NCBI RefSeq assembly: GCF_041146395.1
Contig: NC_090997.1
Coordinates: 33,273,501-33,337,500, forward strand
DNA: 64,000 nucleotides
Direction: 5' to 3'
Source of the DNA: Eulemur rufifrons
Taxonomy: Eukaryota > Chordata > Mammalia > Primates > Lemuridae
A program made the position numbers and the translations under genes. Positions 1 through 13,714 of this stretch are shown one piece after another (the stretch's first letter is position 1; each line of letters opens with the position of its first letter). The notes beneath the pieces are model-generated. The model had not been told where the DNA came from. It saw only the letters and a list, made by a program, of their open reading frames with translations, and searched no databases.

Positions 1-925
1 TAATTTAAAAAATAAGCAAAAAATTTCTCAAAAGAAGATATACATCTGGCTGTTAGGTATGTGAAGAAATGCTCAACATCACTATTCCTCAATGAAATGT
101 AAATTGAAACAAGATATCACTTCAAACCTGTTAAAATGGGTGTTATCAAAAAGATGAAAGGTAACAAGTGTTGGCGAGGATGTGAGAAAAGGGAGCCCTT
201 GTACAGCATGGGAATGTAAACTAGTATAGCCATTTTGGAAAACAATATGGAGGTTCCAAAAAGATTAAAAATAGATCTGCCATATGATACAGAAATGCCA
301 TTAGTGGGCATTTATCCAAAGGGTATGAAATCAGTATGTTGCAGAGGTATCTGCACTCCCATGTTCATTATGGCATTATTCACAATAACCAAAATGTAGA
401 ATCAACCTGTGTCCGTCAACAGATAAATGCAGAAAGAAAATGTGGTACATACACACAATAGAATGTCTTAAAAAGAAGGAATTCCTGTCATTTGTGACAA
501 CATGGATGAACCTGAAGGACATTATGACAAGTGAAATAAGCCAGGCCCAGAAAGTTATATACCACATGATCTCACTTATATGTGGATTGTAAAATGTCAA
601 ACTCATGTAAACAGAGAATAAAATGGTGGTTTTCAGAGGCTAGCGGGTGGGAGGATTGGGGAGATGTTGATTGAAGGACACATAATTTCATTTAGACAGG
701 AGGAATAAATTCACGAGATCTATTGTACATCATAATGACTACAGTTAATAACAATATATTGTATAGTCGAAAATTACTCAGGGTAGATTTTAAGTGTTCT
801 TGCTACAAAAAAGGTAAGTATTTGAGGTAATGTATATGATTTAGCCATTCCACATGTGTACATATATCAAAATATCATGTTGTATACTATAAATATATAC
901 AATTTTTACTTATCAATTAAAAAAT
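1..925 (+). mobile_element. L1 LINE, 3' end of ORF2 plus 3' UTR
   Basis: The sequence follows the L1 pattern in sense orientation: a segment matching the ORF2 C-terminal coding region (aagaagatatacat, then TTGGCGAGGATGTGAGAAAAGG near 173-193), then an L1-type 3' UTR ending in a CACATGTGTACATATAT-like stretch near 850-870. The 5' part is cut by the window edge. Reading frames are broken, so it is a dead fossil copy. Subfamily is not determined; divergence from the usual pattern suggests an older L1M-type element. Confidence 0.85.
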
Positions 926-1387
926 CAGCAAAAGCATATGCACTCACACTTGCATACACATATGTATTATTAATATAAATATGTTATATATATTTGTAGT
1001 AGATATTCTGTATAAACACTCTAAATTATTTAGTAGACAGGCATTATAGTTTATAACTAGTTTTATCCTAACTAGTACCTAGTACACTAATCTCCACAAA
1101 ATAATCTTTCACTAAATGCTTGTTAAAGAATTATAAGTGAATATATTCAAGATGGATAATTGAATGTATTCAAGATACTATAGTAAATAATGGTATTCAC
1201 TTTCTAAGGCATCAATTAAAAGCAATATTATAGGCAAGTAGTCACAATTTTTATTTTTTATACATCATAGGTTAAAAATGTCCACTTAGTTCATTTATTC
1301 AGCAACTATCAAATAGGCCTTATATGTATTACTAAAACCTGAGAATATCAAGTGATCTAATCGTTAGTGATGTTATTAAGGTATTTC
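926..1387. other. AT-rich stretch, nothing recognised
   Basis: A/T-dominated sequence with short TATA-type runs around 970-1000. No repeat family or open frame is supported. Confidence 0.5.
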
Positions 1388-1735
1388 TGGTTTTCCTTCT
1401 GAGCACTTGCTGGGATTATACTTCTCCGCTTTCTTAGATTAGGCATGGCCATGCAACTTGCTTTGGTCAACAAAATGTGAAGAAAAGTGACATTTAATAC
1501 TTCTGAGTATAAGCACTTAGGAGCCAGTGGTCAGTTTGCTACTTTTCCCTCCACTTACCCTGGGCATTCTTGATGATATTAATGGTAGAGCCTTCTGGAA
1601 TAAGAACAATGTGGAGCACAGCCCCTGCATACACAATATGAACCTGTAGAATAAGTAGGAAATAAACCTTTGGTATTTAAACCACTAAGATTTAGGAGCT
1701 ACTTGTCATATAGCATACATTAGCTGAATTTGAAT
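1388..1735 (+). mobile_element. Ancient LTR-like repeat, family uncertain
   Basis: Several landmarks of a common old mammalian repeat appear in order: CATGCAACTTGCTTTGGTCAA near 1450, AGGAGCCAGTG near 1519, ATGTGGAGCACAGCCCC near 1609 and AATAAACCTTTGGTATTTAAACC near 1660, the last holding an AATAAA signal before a conserved CCACTAAGAT tail. This layout resembles the 3' part of an old LTR. I cannot name the family with confidence. Confidence 0.4.
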
Positions 1736-2099
1736 GGTACAGCAAGATAAGGGAGATTAGGTTTTGGCTTTCAGGGATTTCTTAGTTTACCGAAGGAGCT
1801 AGTCTTAAAACCAAATTATTATAAAACAACCTAGTAAGTGCCAGCTAGAGATGTCAGAGGCCACAGGAACACAGAAAACAAAACTTCTATGTGAGTTAGA
1901 GAAGGAGTCAAGAAGAAGTAACACTAGAATCTGGCCTCAAAGAAAATTTAAAGTATATGCTGGTGGAAAAGATTTAGATAAGCATTCCAAGATGAGGAAC
2001 AGAATGAGGCATGGCAAGTTTACAGAATGACAAAAAGCCCTGAGTTTGGGGACACATATTTATGCTGACTGCAACAGCCACTGGATCAGATCCAGAGCT
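1736..2099. other. No recognised feature
   Basis: Unique-looking sequence. Antisense open frames that run into the next MIR are short and have no supporting signals. Confidence 0.45.
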
Positions 2100-2345
2100 C
2101 TTTAGCACAGCACGGTGAAGTGGTGGGAGCACAGCTTCTGGAGCAAGACAGCCTGGATTGAACCCTGACTTGGTAGCTGTCTTGTCTTGGGCATGCCACA
2201 TAGCTTCCTAATACTCAGTTCCCCCTCTCTAAACTGGACAATAAGACCCACCACATAAAGATGCTGCAAAGATTAAATGACATATTTTTGATGCTCTGAC
2301 AAAGTGCTTGACATGAATGTACAAAAGATGAGTTTTATGATTATT
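2100..2345 (+). mobile_element. MIR SINE
   Basis: Diverged MIR in sense orientation. Visible parts are a 'tggagcaagacagcctgg' segment near 2139, the GGTAGCTGTCTTG/GGGCATGCCAC core near 2170-2200, a 'ctcagttccccctctctaaa' segment, and the 3' part with a 'gattaaatgacata' motif near 2271. These match the classic MIR order (gain, core, 3' tail). Confidence 0.7.
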
Positions 2346-2567
2346 CCTAGTAATATTATACAGGCCATAATAATTTCATTGATGGAGATGAGGATAGGTT
2401 GGGCAGTAGGTATGCGCAGAGCTAATCTAGAGCAGTAGGTAGGAAAGAACACTACAGGCTGAAGTGACCTGGGAACTCCTCGGGGCTGTCAGAACAGGGT
2501 TACTCTGGGGATGTGTAAAGATTCTGGAATGCTGACCTTGCCAAATCATATTCCCTTATGTTTTTAG

Positions 2568-3309
<742 letters not shown>

Positions 3310-3319
3310 CCTATAAATA

Positions 3320-3804
3320 GAGTGAGGACATAAGCTAATTCAGGCCTGCAAAGTAGAGGCAAGGGGCAATTAGCAGGGCTCCAAGTACACCCATCATATG
3401 TAAGGGCTGCCTTGTCCCTGGTGATTAGACAAGCATTTCAAACTCTGCTGAATACATTTATATAGTATGAGAATTTGTCCAAGTGCTTATGGGTGTATTT
3501 TTATGCCTCTCAACGCAATATCTTAATGCATTCAAGGTATATATGGAATAGGAATGAGAAATGCATATGACTTGCAACTTTGGTCTCAGTACCCTGTATT
3601 AGGATGTACGTTTCTTTGGGAACATCACCTCCTAGGTCCCTGGGTATGGGTATAATAAGTTAACAAGAAAGTCCTTTAAGCTATATAATTATCTTCTCTT
3701 CTTTCTCCAAAATACAGGAGAAAAAAGAATAAGAGAGAACAACTGTGTGCTCTGTTCGCCATATATCATTACATATATTTTTGTAAGCAACTACCAGTTG
3801 TTTC
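3320..3804. other. No recognised feature
   Basis: Unique-looking sequence with no repeat landmarks and no splice-flanked open frame that I could support. Confidence 0.45.
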
Positions 3805-4015
3805 CTACACACTGCAGTGGGCTTTGGAATCAGACAGCCTCAGAAAACATTTCAAATTTGTCACTTGTTTTTTGGGCCACTTAGCTTCTCTAAGCTTCAG
3901 AGTTTTGTTTCGTTTTGTTTTTTATCTGAAAATGAGGACAATAAGTATACCCTTCCCACAGAAATCCAGGAAGAATGAAATGAGCTAGGCAAATTCATAA
4001 TCTCCATAAATGTTA
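3805..4015 (+). mobile_element. MIR SINE, diverged
   Basis: Shows GGCTTTGGAATCAGACAGCCT near 3820, a GGGCCACTTAGCTTCTCTAAGC core near 3874, and ATCTGAAAATGAGGACAATAA near 3924, the usual MIR order. A (GTTTT)n-like expansion at about 3904-3924 sits inside. Confidence 0.65.
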
Positions 4016-4117
4016 AACTACCTTAACTCAAATGGCTATGAATTTTCAAGTCATCATGTGGTATTACATACAGAGATTAATTATATGGTTTCCATATAAC
4101 AGTTAAGGACAAAGTAA

Positions 4118-4770
4118 CTGGAATTCTCTTACACTGGCTGGCAGGAATGTAAAATGGTATAGCCGCTTTGAAGAACAGTTTGATAGTTTCTTATAAAATT
4201 AACATACGCTTGACATATGACCTAACAGTTCCACTCCTAGGTGTTTACCCAGGAAAAATGAAAATATATACCTTAGCGAAGATCTATCCTCAATATGCTT
4301 AAGAGTCTTAGTCATAATAGGCCAAAACTTGACACAATAAAGTGGCCATTATCTGGTAAATGAGTAAACAAGTCACGATGCATACATAAGATGGAGCACT
4401 ACTCAGCAATAAAAAGGTACCAACTACTGATACATGCAACAGTACATATAAAGCTCAAAAAATTATGCTAAGTGAAAAAAGTCAGACACAAAAAACTACA
4501 TCTTTCATGATTCCATTTATTTGACATTCCACAAGGGGCAACATTTTAGAGAGAAAGACATCAGTGATTGTCATGGTTGGTCTAGTGAGGAAAGGGGGGG
4601 ACTGACTATAAGGAGACATGAGACAATGTTTCTGAGTGATAGAAATGTTCTATATTTTGCCTATAGTGGTCGTTCCAGGACTATATACACATATCAAAGC
4701 ACATCTAACTGTACACTATTAAATGGGTGAATTTTATTGCATATAGATTATATTTTAATTTTTAAAAAAT
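4118..4770 (+). mobile_element. Old L1 LINE, ORF2 3' end and 3' UTR
   Basis: Sense L1 relic. Landmarks are GGCAGGAATGTAAAATGGTATAG near 4141, CAACTACTGATACATGC (4422-4438), GTGAAAAAAGTCAGACAC near 4472, and the 3' UTR pattern ACTGTACACTATTAAATGGG near 4708. Divergence suggests an L1MC/L1ME-age element. Short open frames within it are remnants. Confidence 0.8.
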
Positions 4771-5949
4771 GAGCTAAGGAAGCAGTTATAATAGGAACCT
4801 CTAAGTAGGAGGAACACCAGATACTAGTCAAGAATTGCAACCCAGAAAATAATTCAAGAAAGAAGAACCAAGAGCTTGGATATTGAATATTTAGCTTCTC
4901 TAACAGTAGAGCCTCAGACAGTTGAGCCTATCATTAGGACAGTGTAGTAAGTCAAAATATGAATTGAAAAAACAACAACTTTTTAGAAAACCTATGGTTG
5001 CAAGGTCATTAGAATAATTTTGGAAGTCCCTTCCACAATTTTTGTATGTGTGTTTGAGAACTAAGATTTGTCCAAATATTTCAAGATGTACTTTTAAAAT
5101 AACTTGCTATCTAAGCTCCCCTCCAGAAATATTTTTTCCTACTAAAACAACTTCTACTTTTACAGCTTGTTTTTAAGTACTATAGTCTGATGTATTTTTA
5201 TTCAAAGTGAGGAAATAACATGATTTCCTCTTAAAATTAAAAAAAGAAAACTCAAAAGGAAGAATGCCTGAAGCATGCCTTTTTGTGCATGCTTGTCTTT
5301 CATGTTTACGTATTTTATTGGGCTGTCTTTACAAGAAAACCAGCATTCTAAGATAAGATAACATTTAGAATGAGGAATCATTCTGTAAGTAGCTGTAAAA
5401 CTCAGCACTTAAATTCTTTCTTAAAATCAGCGTGATAAAATCAAATACACTATTGATTAGTTGACTATGGTAAGATTGGAAGATGTGAGAAATCAAAATA
5501 AGCACACATGAAGGTTAAGATGCTGTTGTTATACTTTCCTCATCTGTGAGGGACTGTTTAGATTGTTTCCTTGGGTGGATTGATAATATGATGAATGGAG
5601 ACCTTTATCCTTAATTTTTTTTCTACCTAAGTCCTATTAATATATCGGCTTCAGCTTGGTTAGCTCTTTATTAAAGGAGGTTTTGTTTTGTTTTGTTTTT
5701 CTTGCTGTCAGAACCACCTGGTGCTGACAACATCACCATCACTGTATTAGTAATAATGAGGACATTCATTCAACTACATTCTTGCACTCAACAAACAATT
5801 TTGGAGTGACTCTATTTCCAATGTAATATTTCAAGTGGAGTAAAAGACTACTTTTAAAAAACAATATTGTACAATTTCATAATGTTTGAGTGTCTTCAAT
5901 ACATTTTATGCACAGTGGTTCATCTGCTACTAAAAACCTTCCCAGATAT
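4771..5949. other. Unique AT-rich sequence
   Basis: No clear transposon. A (GTTTT)n run lies at about 5681-5700. The open frames here are A/T-rich, short and lack context. Confidence 0.4.
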
Positions 5950-6105
5950 AGTCCAGAAATATGTTTTTATGCCCACTGCATTTGACAATAATGAGGTACA
6001 GAAAGTTGTTTACCTAAAATTTTCTACTCAGGCAGGTACTAAACCAAATGTCAAACTCAAGTCTTCTGACTCCTTGACCTACTGTTCTACCACATTGTCT
6101 TTATA
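5950..6105 (-). mobile_element. MIR SINE, antisense, 3' half and core
   Basis: In antisense order it shows AATAATGAGGTACAGAAAGTTG near 5986, CTCAGGCAGGTACTAAACCAAA near 6028 and a TTCTGACTCCTTGACCTACTG segment near 6063, a diverged reverse MIR. Confidence 0.55.
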
Positions 6106-6285
6106 AGACAATATTCTTGCTCCCTAGTAAGATGAAAATTGGGCAATTAGATTTGGCTGTGTGGTTGTCCTGCTTTCTGCACCCAGGTCTTGTGGGAGGA
6201 GATCAGATGGAGTGTTAGAAGATGGGTCCATATTGGTGGCCTTGTTACAGCTCCATCATAGGCAGTCATGACCTGACTTGGGATG

Positions 6286-6691
<406 letters not shown>

Positions 6692-6867
6692 CTACAGGGA
6701 TGATTTATGAAGCTTCAGGAAAAGCCTTGCGAATCTACAGTTTTTCTCCCATTGTGCCCCTGTCCCTCCACCCCATGCCAAAATTCTCTGTGACTCTGTC
6801 CTTTGGGTGAATGTATTAAAGGACTCTGTTAAATATAGTCATTATCCATGTTGAAAAAAGTTTCAGT

Positions 6868-6985
6868 ACATTTATTTATTTATTCAACAAATATATATTG
6901 AGTATTTATTATATGGCAGACAGTTTTCTAGGAAATAGAGATACAGCAATGAATAAAACTAAGTCCTAGCCTTCACAGAGATTTT
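6868..6985 (-). mobile_element. L2 LINE 3' end, antisense
   Basis: Shows ATTTATTTATTCAACAAATAT followed by a diverged 'gtatttattatatggcagacagttttct' and 'ggaaatagagatacagcaatga' order, the reverse of the L2 3' terminus. Confidence 0.7.
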
Positions 6986-7319
6986 GATCATTCTCATTGA
7001 TATTATTATGAATTCACTTCTGCTAAAGTCAGGGAACCTTTTAGGACCTTGAGAATCCATATTGAGTGAGGTACGTAGTTGATGGGGGAAAATGGTGTCC
7101 TATCTTCAGAGAATAAGGATAGGTGCTTACTAGGGAATACTTGGAAAACTGGAACTTGGGCATCATAAGAACATACCAGGCAGTTTGAACCTGCTACAGT
7201 GGGAGGAAAGATCTATTTTGAAACTGTATACATAGATATCCCCCACAGCACTAAGCAGTGATTCTGGAGAGAGGAGAAATCAGCCATATAAATCTTAGGG
7301 CATGGTGTTTTTTTCTCAA

Positions 7320-7755
7320 GTGTCTGTGGGATGGCTGAAGCCTTCCCGTTGATCTCAGTGGGGCTTCCTCATGCTCCTTCAGGTTGGCTGGGTGGAAGTG
7401 ACCCACACTAGACTTGGCAGGACTTTGGCTTCAAGCTGTAGGATGGGTTCAGATTTGCAACTTGTGTCTCAGGTTTGTCTCATAATAACAGCAGTTCAAG
7501 AGGGAAAACTTCAGTTCAGGAGCACATATCAAGCCCTTTCTTGTGTCACATTTGCTTATATCCCATTGTCCAAGGCAAGTCATAAGGGCAAGCCCCAAAT
7601 CACAGGGTGGGAAGTAAATAAACTTTGGCTACCATGAGGCTAAAACAAACGGCATAGGCATAACTAAACCTGATAACAAAGAAGTGGGCCAGGAGGGAGG
7701 GAATGAAAAAGGGTGAATATTTTCGAACAATAATTTAATCAGCCACAGAGAAGAA
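7320..7755 (-). mobile_element. MLT1-like LTR fragment, antisense
   Basis: The segment around 7555-7660 (CCCATTGTCCAAGGCAAGTC, AGCCCCAAATCACAGGGTGG, then ACTTTGGCTACCATGAGG) and the end near 7720-7750 (GAATATTTTCGAACAATAAT) resemble the reverse strand of older mammalian MaLR LTRs. The rest is too diverged for a subfamily call. An 88-residue open frame lies within it and is not considered real. Confidence 0.4.
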
Positions 7756-8524
7756 AAGAACATTAAGGGTAGAGAAGTAGATCCACTGATGTAAATTGTC
7801 TGTGAAAGCATGTTAGCATTCTGACTTACTTCTCATTATTTTTTCCCATTATTTCATACTCTCCCATTACTACTGTACTTTTTCCTTTCAGAATTAGTTT
7901 CTTTCCTAAATACAAAAACATACTTACCTCCTAGGATAAATGAACATTGAAATAGCTTAATTCAGTGACTTCCAGCTAACTCTCCAGGACTCTCAAGTGG
8001 ATTAGGGCTGAGTCGTCAATGAAGAGGAAAGCCAAAGCAAACGCCCCTGCTCTTCTGCTGAGACCACTGCGGCAGCTCTAACAGGGATTCGAAAATTACA
8101 GCTCTGAGACTATCTTCATGCTCCTCCCCACTGAACAGACTGAAGTTATAGTAGTGTTGCTTTTTACAATAGTGCTTTTACAGTTTTAAACTGTTTATGC
8201 TGGAGAAGAGGTAGATTAAAGAGGTTTAGAATATAGTGGTGGGCAGTTTCCATTCATTTATATAATTTTTAAACTAATAGGATTAGATATGACTTTCATG
8301 ATTTTTTGTATTTTTCAGTATGTTTCTAATAAAAATAATCTTTAAAATCTTTTGCTATGAGGTGTTGCTCTTAGAAATTGCAACAAATGTTCAGGATTTC
8401 TTAGAAAATAAATGTCATTTGCCTCGTAAGATATATGGTATAAGACATATTTTGTGTTCTACATATAATATAGAGTCTTTCAAAATATCAATTCTAGGAT
8501 TTTCCCAACAATAAATGCTTGTAC
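7756..8524. other. No recognised feature
   Basis: Mostly unique, AT-rich in the second half. Around 7975-8075 it is briefly more GC-rich with a few CpGs, but I see no exon signals there. Confidence 0.4.
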
Positions 8525-8530
8525 AATTCT

Positions 8531-8846
8531 TTTTTTTTTTTTTTTTTTTTCTGAGACAGTTTCTGTTGCCTGGGCTAGAGTGCCGTGGCTCACAGCAACC
8601 TCACACTCCTGGGCTCAAGTGATCCTCCTGCCTCAGCCTCCCAAGTAGCTGGAACTACAGGAATGCACCACCATGCCTGGCTAATTTTTTCTATATTTTT
8701 AGTTTTCCATCTGATTTCTTTCTATTTTAGTAGAGATGGGTGTCGCTCTTGCTCAGGCTGGCCTAGAACTCCTGAACTCAAGCGATCCTCCTACCTCGGC
8801 CTCCTAGAGTGCTAGGATTACAGGCGTGAGCCACCACGCCCAGCCT
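8531..8846 (-). mobile_element. Alu, antisense, older and partly deleted
   Basis: The T run is followed by a reverse right monomer with internal deletions (the GAGACAG...CTGTTGCC segment is shortened), the linker, and a reverse left monomer ending CCACCACGCCCAGCC. A short AATTCT repeat flanks it (8525-8530 and 8847-8852). It is more diverged than the other strepsirrhine-type copies. Confidence 0.9.
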
Positions 8847-8937
8847 AATTCTTAAGTAATATTTTCTGAGGAATACTGGATGCAAATTTACCTTTTAAAT
8901 AATCTACATATAATTCATAACGGGTAATGCTTTTTTT

Positions 8938-8967
8938 AATTTTTTATTTTATTTATTTATTTATTTC
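8938..8967. repeat. (TTTA)n simple repeat
   Basis: Tandem TTTA units within a T-rich stretch. Confidence 0.7.
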
Positions 8968-9137
8968 AAATGCTTTTTAACATTATACCATGGTTTGTCC
9001 TTTTCCTGAACTCTACTTTCAAAGCGCCTTTAAGATTTTCATGTATATGTAATAATACATTTTGCGGAAAAATCTTCCTACATAAAACAATTTCTTAGCT
9101 TTAACTATATTTACACTTATCCTTCTTTTTTATTTTT

Positions 9138-9520
9138 TTAACTTCAAAATACTAAGGGGGTACAAATATTTAGGTTACATGGATCATTTTTGTAATGCTT
9201 GAGTCCTGGCTATATAGGTGTGCCTGTCACCCAAATAGTGTTCATAGTACCCATTAGATTGGTTTACTCCCCTCCCCTTTTCCCTCCTCCCCCCTGGTTG
9301 CTTTCCACTGAGTTTTACTTCCCTCTGTGCATGTGTGCTCATTGGTTAGTTCCAATTTAATAGCGAGTACCTGTGGTGTTTGGTTTTCCATTATTGCAAC
9401 ACTTCACTTGGGAGAATGGTCTCCAGTTCCATCCAGATTGTGGCAGAAGCTATTAATTCATCTTTCTTATGGCTGAGTATTACTCCATGGTGTATATATA
9501 CCACATTTTATTAATCCTTC
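9138..9520 (-). mobile_element. L1 LINE 3' UTR, antisense
   Basis: Reverse of an L1 3' end: AAAATACTAAGGGGGTACAAA near 9147, GTCACCCAAATAGTGTTC near 9227, the pyrimidine-rich CCCCTCCCC block near 9270-9297, then CTTATGGCTGAGTATTACTCC at 9467-9487, from the end of ORF2. It is less diverged than the neighbouring L1 pieces, suggesting a primate-age L1. Confidence 0.8.
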
Positions 9521-9721
9521 TGATTGTAACACCGTATAAAGGAGTGAAGTGTTTGTTTTGAAAAAGTGTATTAGTTGTTTGGCTTACATAGTTGTTTATT
9601 GGAATAATTGCTTTTCAAAGCATATTAAATTATATCCTACTTGCATGAAAGATGACATATCCTTAAACTATAAGAATCTTGACTTCTTTTTTTGTGCTAT
9701 CAATAATTTTTGTTCTTTTAT

Positions 9722-10470
9722 TTTTTACTTTTTTATTGAGTTATAATTCACATACAACAAAATGTACAAATCTGAACTGCTCAGTCTGATGAATGTCAAT
9801 AATAGCATATACCTGTGTTACCACAGCTCAAAACAACATATAAAACATTCCATTACAACCCCCCAACACCCAACACACACAAATCTACACCCTCCACCCA
9901 GAAGCAACCACTTTCTGATTCTTGTCATCATTGATTCCTTTTTGCTTCTTCTTGGTCTTTATAAAAATTGAATTATACAGTAAGAACTGCTGTGTTTGGC
10001 TTCTTTGTTCAAAAGATATTTAAAATTCATCCATATCATTGCATGTATCAGGAATACATCTTATTGTATGACTATATTTGTGATTCTTTCAATTAGTTCT
10101 TCTATTGATAAACAGCTGGGTTTTTACCAGTTTTAGGCTATGATGAATAAGGCTATAGTGAACATTCTTGTACAGATTATAAATAGACCTATGTTTTTAT
10201 TTCTCTTGGGTAAATACCTAGGAATCAATTTCTGAGTCATAGTATAGGTTGCTTTTTATTCTTGATTTATAAGAATTCTTTATATATTCTGGATACAAGT
10301 ACTATATATGTAATGTGTGCAGATGTACACATGTATCTATCTGTATGTAACACACGTGTAAGATATATAATGCAAATATTTCCTGTCTGTGGTTGCATAT
10401 TTATAATTTTAGGATTGTCTTTGGGGGAAATTTTAAAAATTTTGATGAAGTTCAATATTTAAATTTTTAC
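9722..10470 (-). mobile_element. Old L1 LINE, antisense, 3' UTR and ORF2 end
   Basis: Starts TTTTATTGAGTTATAATTCAC near 9731, passes GAAGCAACCACTTTCTG near 9901, CTCTTGGGTAAATACCTAGGA near 10203, and ends near TTTTGATGAAGTTCAATATTT. This is the reverse order of an old L1M-type 3' end and ORF2 C-terminal region. Open frames on both strands here are fossils. Confidence 0.8.
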
Positions 10471-10984
10471 TGTTAGTGAGGGATCAGTAATTTTTTACTT
10501 AGTGTCAAAATTAAAATAAATAAGAGGTAAGGGGGTCATTTTAGGTTACATAGCAGTAAAATTATGAGTGATCTAAATAGATGAAGGCAGTGTCACATTT
10601 ATCTTTTCTTGCCAATGTGCTATATTTTGGGTTAATTTACTATTTAATTTTATATATAAGAGAAAAAATAGAAATTTTTCAATAAGATAATTATGTAGTT
10701 TTAGGGACAGTATTTCACTACAGGTTCTCTACATGCAAAAGAAGATATACAGTTATTTGCCTGAAAAATGCATATATGAAATGTGTATATGAATAGTAGA
10801 AATGTTGAGTTCGTAATATTTCCATTTACTGTTAGCATGACAGATGTCTATTACTGCAGTGATTACATTTTTATTCCCACACATCTAGTTTAGGAATTGC
10901 AAGGAAGTACATTAGAATCTGCTATGCCTCTTTAGTTGTTTTTCTTATAATTTATGTAAGTACATTGTTTACTATCACATAGTG
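10471..10984. other. AT-rich, nothing recognised
   Basis: Very low GC. No repeat landmarks beyond A/T-rich drift. Confidence 0.4.
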
Positions 10985-11328
10985 ATCTCATGGAGACAAA
11001 GATAGAGTGGTGATTACCAGGAGCTAGGAAGGGTCAGGGGGAGGGGGAATGAAGAGAGGTTGGTTAACACATATAAATATACCATTGGATAGAAGGAATA
11101 AGTTCTAGTGTTTGATAGCACATTAGGATAACTATAGCTAAGAATTTATTGTGTATTTCTAAATAGCTAGATGAGAAGATTTGGAGTGTTCCCAACACAA
11201 AGAAATGACAAATATGGGAAGTAATGAATATCTCAGTTACCCTGATTTGATCATTACACATTGTATCATGTATCAAAACATCTCATGTACTCCATAAGTA
11301 TATACAACTATTATATCTCAGCAAAAAA
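10985..11328 (+). mobile_element. L1 LINE 3' end, sense
   Basis: Shows GATAGAGTGGTGATTACCAGG near 11003, a G-rich GGTCAGGGGGAGGGGG block, TAGCTAGATGAGAAGATTTGG (11164-11184), and a 3' end CATCTCATGTACTCCATAAG near 11279. These are typical of an L1 3' UTR. Confidence 0.75.
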
Positions 11329-12599
11329 GAAAACCTGTATAAAAAAACAAACAAAAACTTTGGGGTTTACACAAAGAATTGTTAGTCTAGGCAAAAATTT
11401 GATTCTTTGGTGAGTTTATATTGAATGCTTAGACATTAAAGAATTTTTTAAATTTATTATGTATGTCATCTCTCTCCGTAATTAATAATGGAGAAAAGTA
11501 TGTACTCTAAAACTACATTGTCTTCCTTTGAAGGCAAACTTTCTGAGAGTTGGGTGAAATATTTATTCAGTGGACCAAAATATGAGGCAGTTGCGTATAT
11601 TTAGGTAAACATGATAATACTTGAAGACCAAGATGGTGGTTAATTGAAAATATTCCCTACTTTTATAGCATCATTTGGGATAACTTACTTAGCACTGATT
11701 ATATACCCTGGAGAAAGCATATTTCTCATAGCAATTATGAAGTGTCACCTCATTGTTTCCCAAAATGAATGCTATTCCTTAGAAAATGCTATTAATATAT
11801 ATTATATTTGTTTTAGAGGATTTGACCATGAAATCATTTTGTTTATATGTGATAACACTTATTTAATTCCTATGGAATGTTTCCATGACATTCTTTCAGA
11901 AATGCCATTAGTAATTTTGTGTAACATTTCTACTTCAGCAAGATACCATCGTCATCATAATTATCATTTATTAATATATCTACTAGGTGCCGGAGTATGC
12001 TATGTAAAGTAGATTAGAATTCCCAAACTTTAAAAAAATGGAGTATTTAATTTTTTCTTGTAAAATATAAGAACTTTTAATCTTGTTAGGTTTCAAGCTC
12101 TTTCCTTCTATGATTTCATTTTGCTTCTCTTGAAAAGATTTCACATAAAACATAAGTATAATAGAAATTGAAATTTATGGCTAAAAAAATTGAGATTATG
12201 AACATTCTTACTATGTCAACAGAGTTGTTGTAATAAACTTTAAGCTTTGTTCTGAGCTTCCTTGGATCCCTGACCAAAACATGTCATGATAAATATTTGT
12301 AATAGAAGAGGAATAACATCTTTCTTGGTGCTAAATTTTGAAAAAAAAATTGATACAAAGTTTTATAGAAAGGAATCAAACTGATGTAATAGTGACCTCA
12401 CTACTATTTTACAGTAATGGCAGAAGCCAACTCCATACAGCTTTTTCTTGTATCGACCTGTCATAAAAGCTGAGGGCACAACATTAAAATGCAGTTCAGG
12501 GAAAGCTATTTTATGAGGGATTATGATAATGTGGTCCAGGTTATGGAGACTTCCTGTGGTTTAGCTTTCTCTAAGGAAGGGACTCATATCTAGTGAAGT
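11329..12599. other. Unique AT-rich sequence
   Basis: A 122-codon open frame at 11644-12012 is the longest in this part. It has no recognisable domain, its composition matches the surroundings, and its 3' end (near 11960-12005) looks like a short reverse MIR/L2-type remnant, so I treat it as chance. Confidence 0.4.
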
Positions 12600-12785
12600 G
12601 ATTGAATGGCTCATTCTTCATCAACACCTGCCTAAATACATTAGAATCACCCGGTGGCAGGGGGTGGAAAAGGGAGCTAATAATATAAAAATTCCTGAGC
12701 CTAAACTCAGGCTCTGTAGATTTGGACTGGGACTCAAGGAAGTCTTCTCTTTAAAAACCTCCTTAGATGATTCTGATGTGTGACT
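12600..12785. mobile_element. MER5-type hAT-Charlie DNA transposon remnant
   Basis: ACATTAGAATCACCCGG near 12638 at one side and GATGATTCTGATGTGTGACTGG near 12766 at the other form the diverged, partly palindromic ends of a MER5-like non-autonomous element, with 'attcctgagcctaaactcaggctctgt' between. Orientation is not assigned because the element is nearly symmetrical. Confidence 0.65.
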
Positions 12786-13714
12786 GGGTTTGGAAGCCAG
12801 TTTCCCTTGAATTTCACTTCTGTCAGTGGGCCTTTTTATATGACCTGGCTATTAGTTACAAAACTTGAGTTTGCTTCCTTCTTGTGGAACTGGAGTGAAA
12901 AAATTGTGCAAGAAAAGGAGTCAACTTTTAAGGGAGTTATTAACCAAAAGAAATTCAAGTAGGGTTGTTAGGTTTCTGGAATACATGCCTAGTGAGAGAT
13001 AGTTATATACTGGTGACAGAGAGAAGTGAAAAGAGGATAAAGGGTTCCCGACCACCAAATTCAAATATATGCAGAGATGTTCTTTTTATAAAGGCAGCAA
13101 ACTTATTCTATACAGCTTTTCAGGGGCAGAATTATAGAATTGATGTGTGCAAGTTACATAGAGGCAGATTTCAGTAACTACTTATAAAAGAATATTTCAA
13201 TAGTCAGAAATCTTTAACAATAGAATTAGCTATCTCAAGGCTAGTGGATTCTCTGTTGCTTTAGGTTTGCCTACAGTAGCAGCATGATGTTATTAAGTTA
13301 ATGGCTTTGAAAGAAGGATGAAAAACTTTAGTCTTAGAGTTTGAAAACCTCTAATGTTTTTCTATATACATGGATCGATAAATAAGTTTATTCAAAGCAA
13401 ATTTCAGGACTAGGTGGACTCTGGAAGTGATACTGAAGAACAAGGTGAACACTAGATATACATAGTAATAAAAGTGAAATTATTTTTGACCGTAGAAAAC
13501 ACTAAATGATATGACAGTATACATGCATATTAACAGTATAATAGACTAGAATTTTACTCTACAAAATGAATATAGTTTAAATTTAACATTTTAGGGAGAA
13601 AAGAGTCTTTATTATGTTATTCATTCTAGATTCATACTCTTGATCTTGTTTTTACCTGTATTTGAAGATAATTAATTTGTAATTAAAAATTAATTTAAGC
13701 AACTTCAAGGAAAT
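12786..13714. other. No recognised feature
   Basis: Two adjacent short open frames lie here (12780-12962 and 12965-13177), but without start-context, domain or splice evidence. Confidence 0.4.

Noticed and set aside
11644..12012. 122-codon open frame
   Set aside because: AT-rich chance frame that ends in a likely reverse SINE/LINE remnant.
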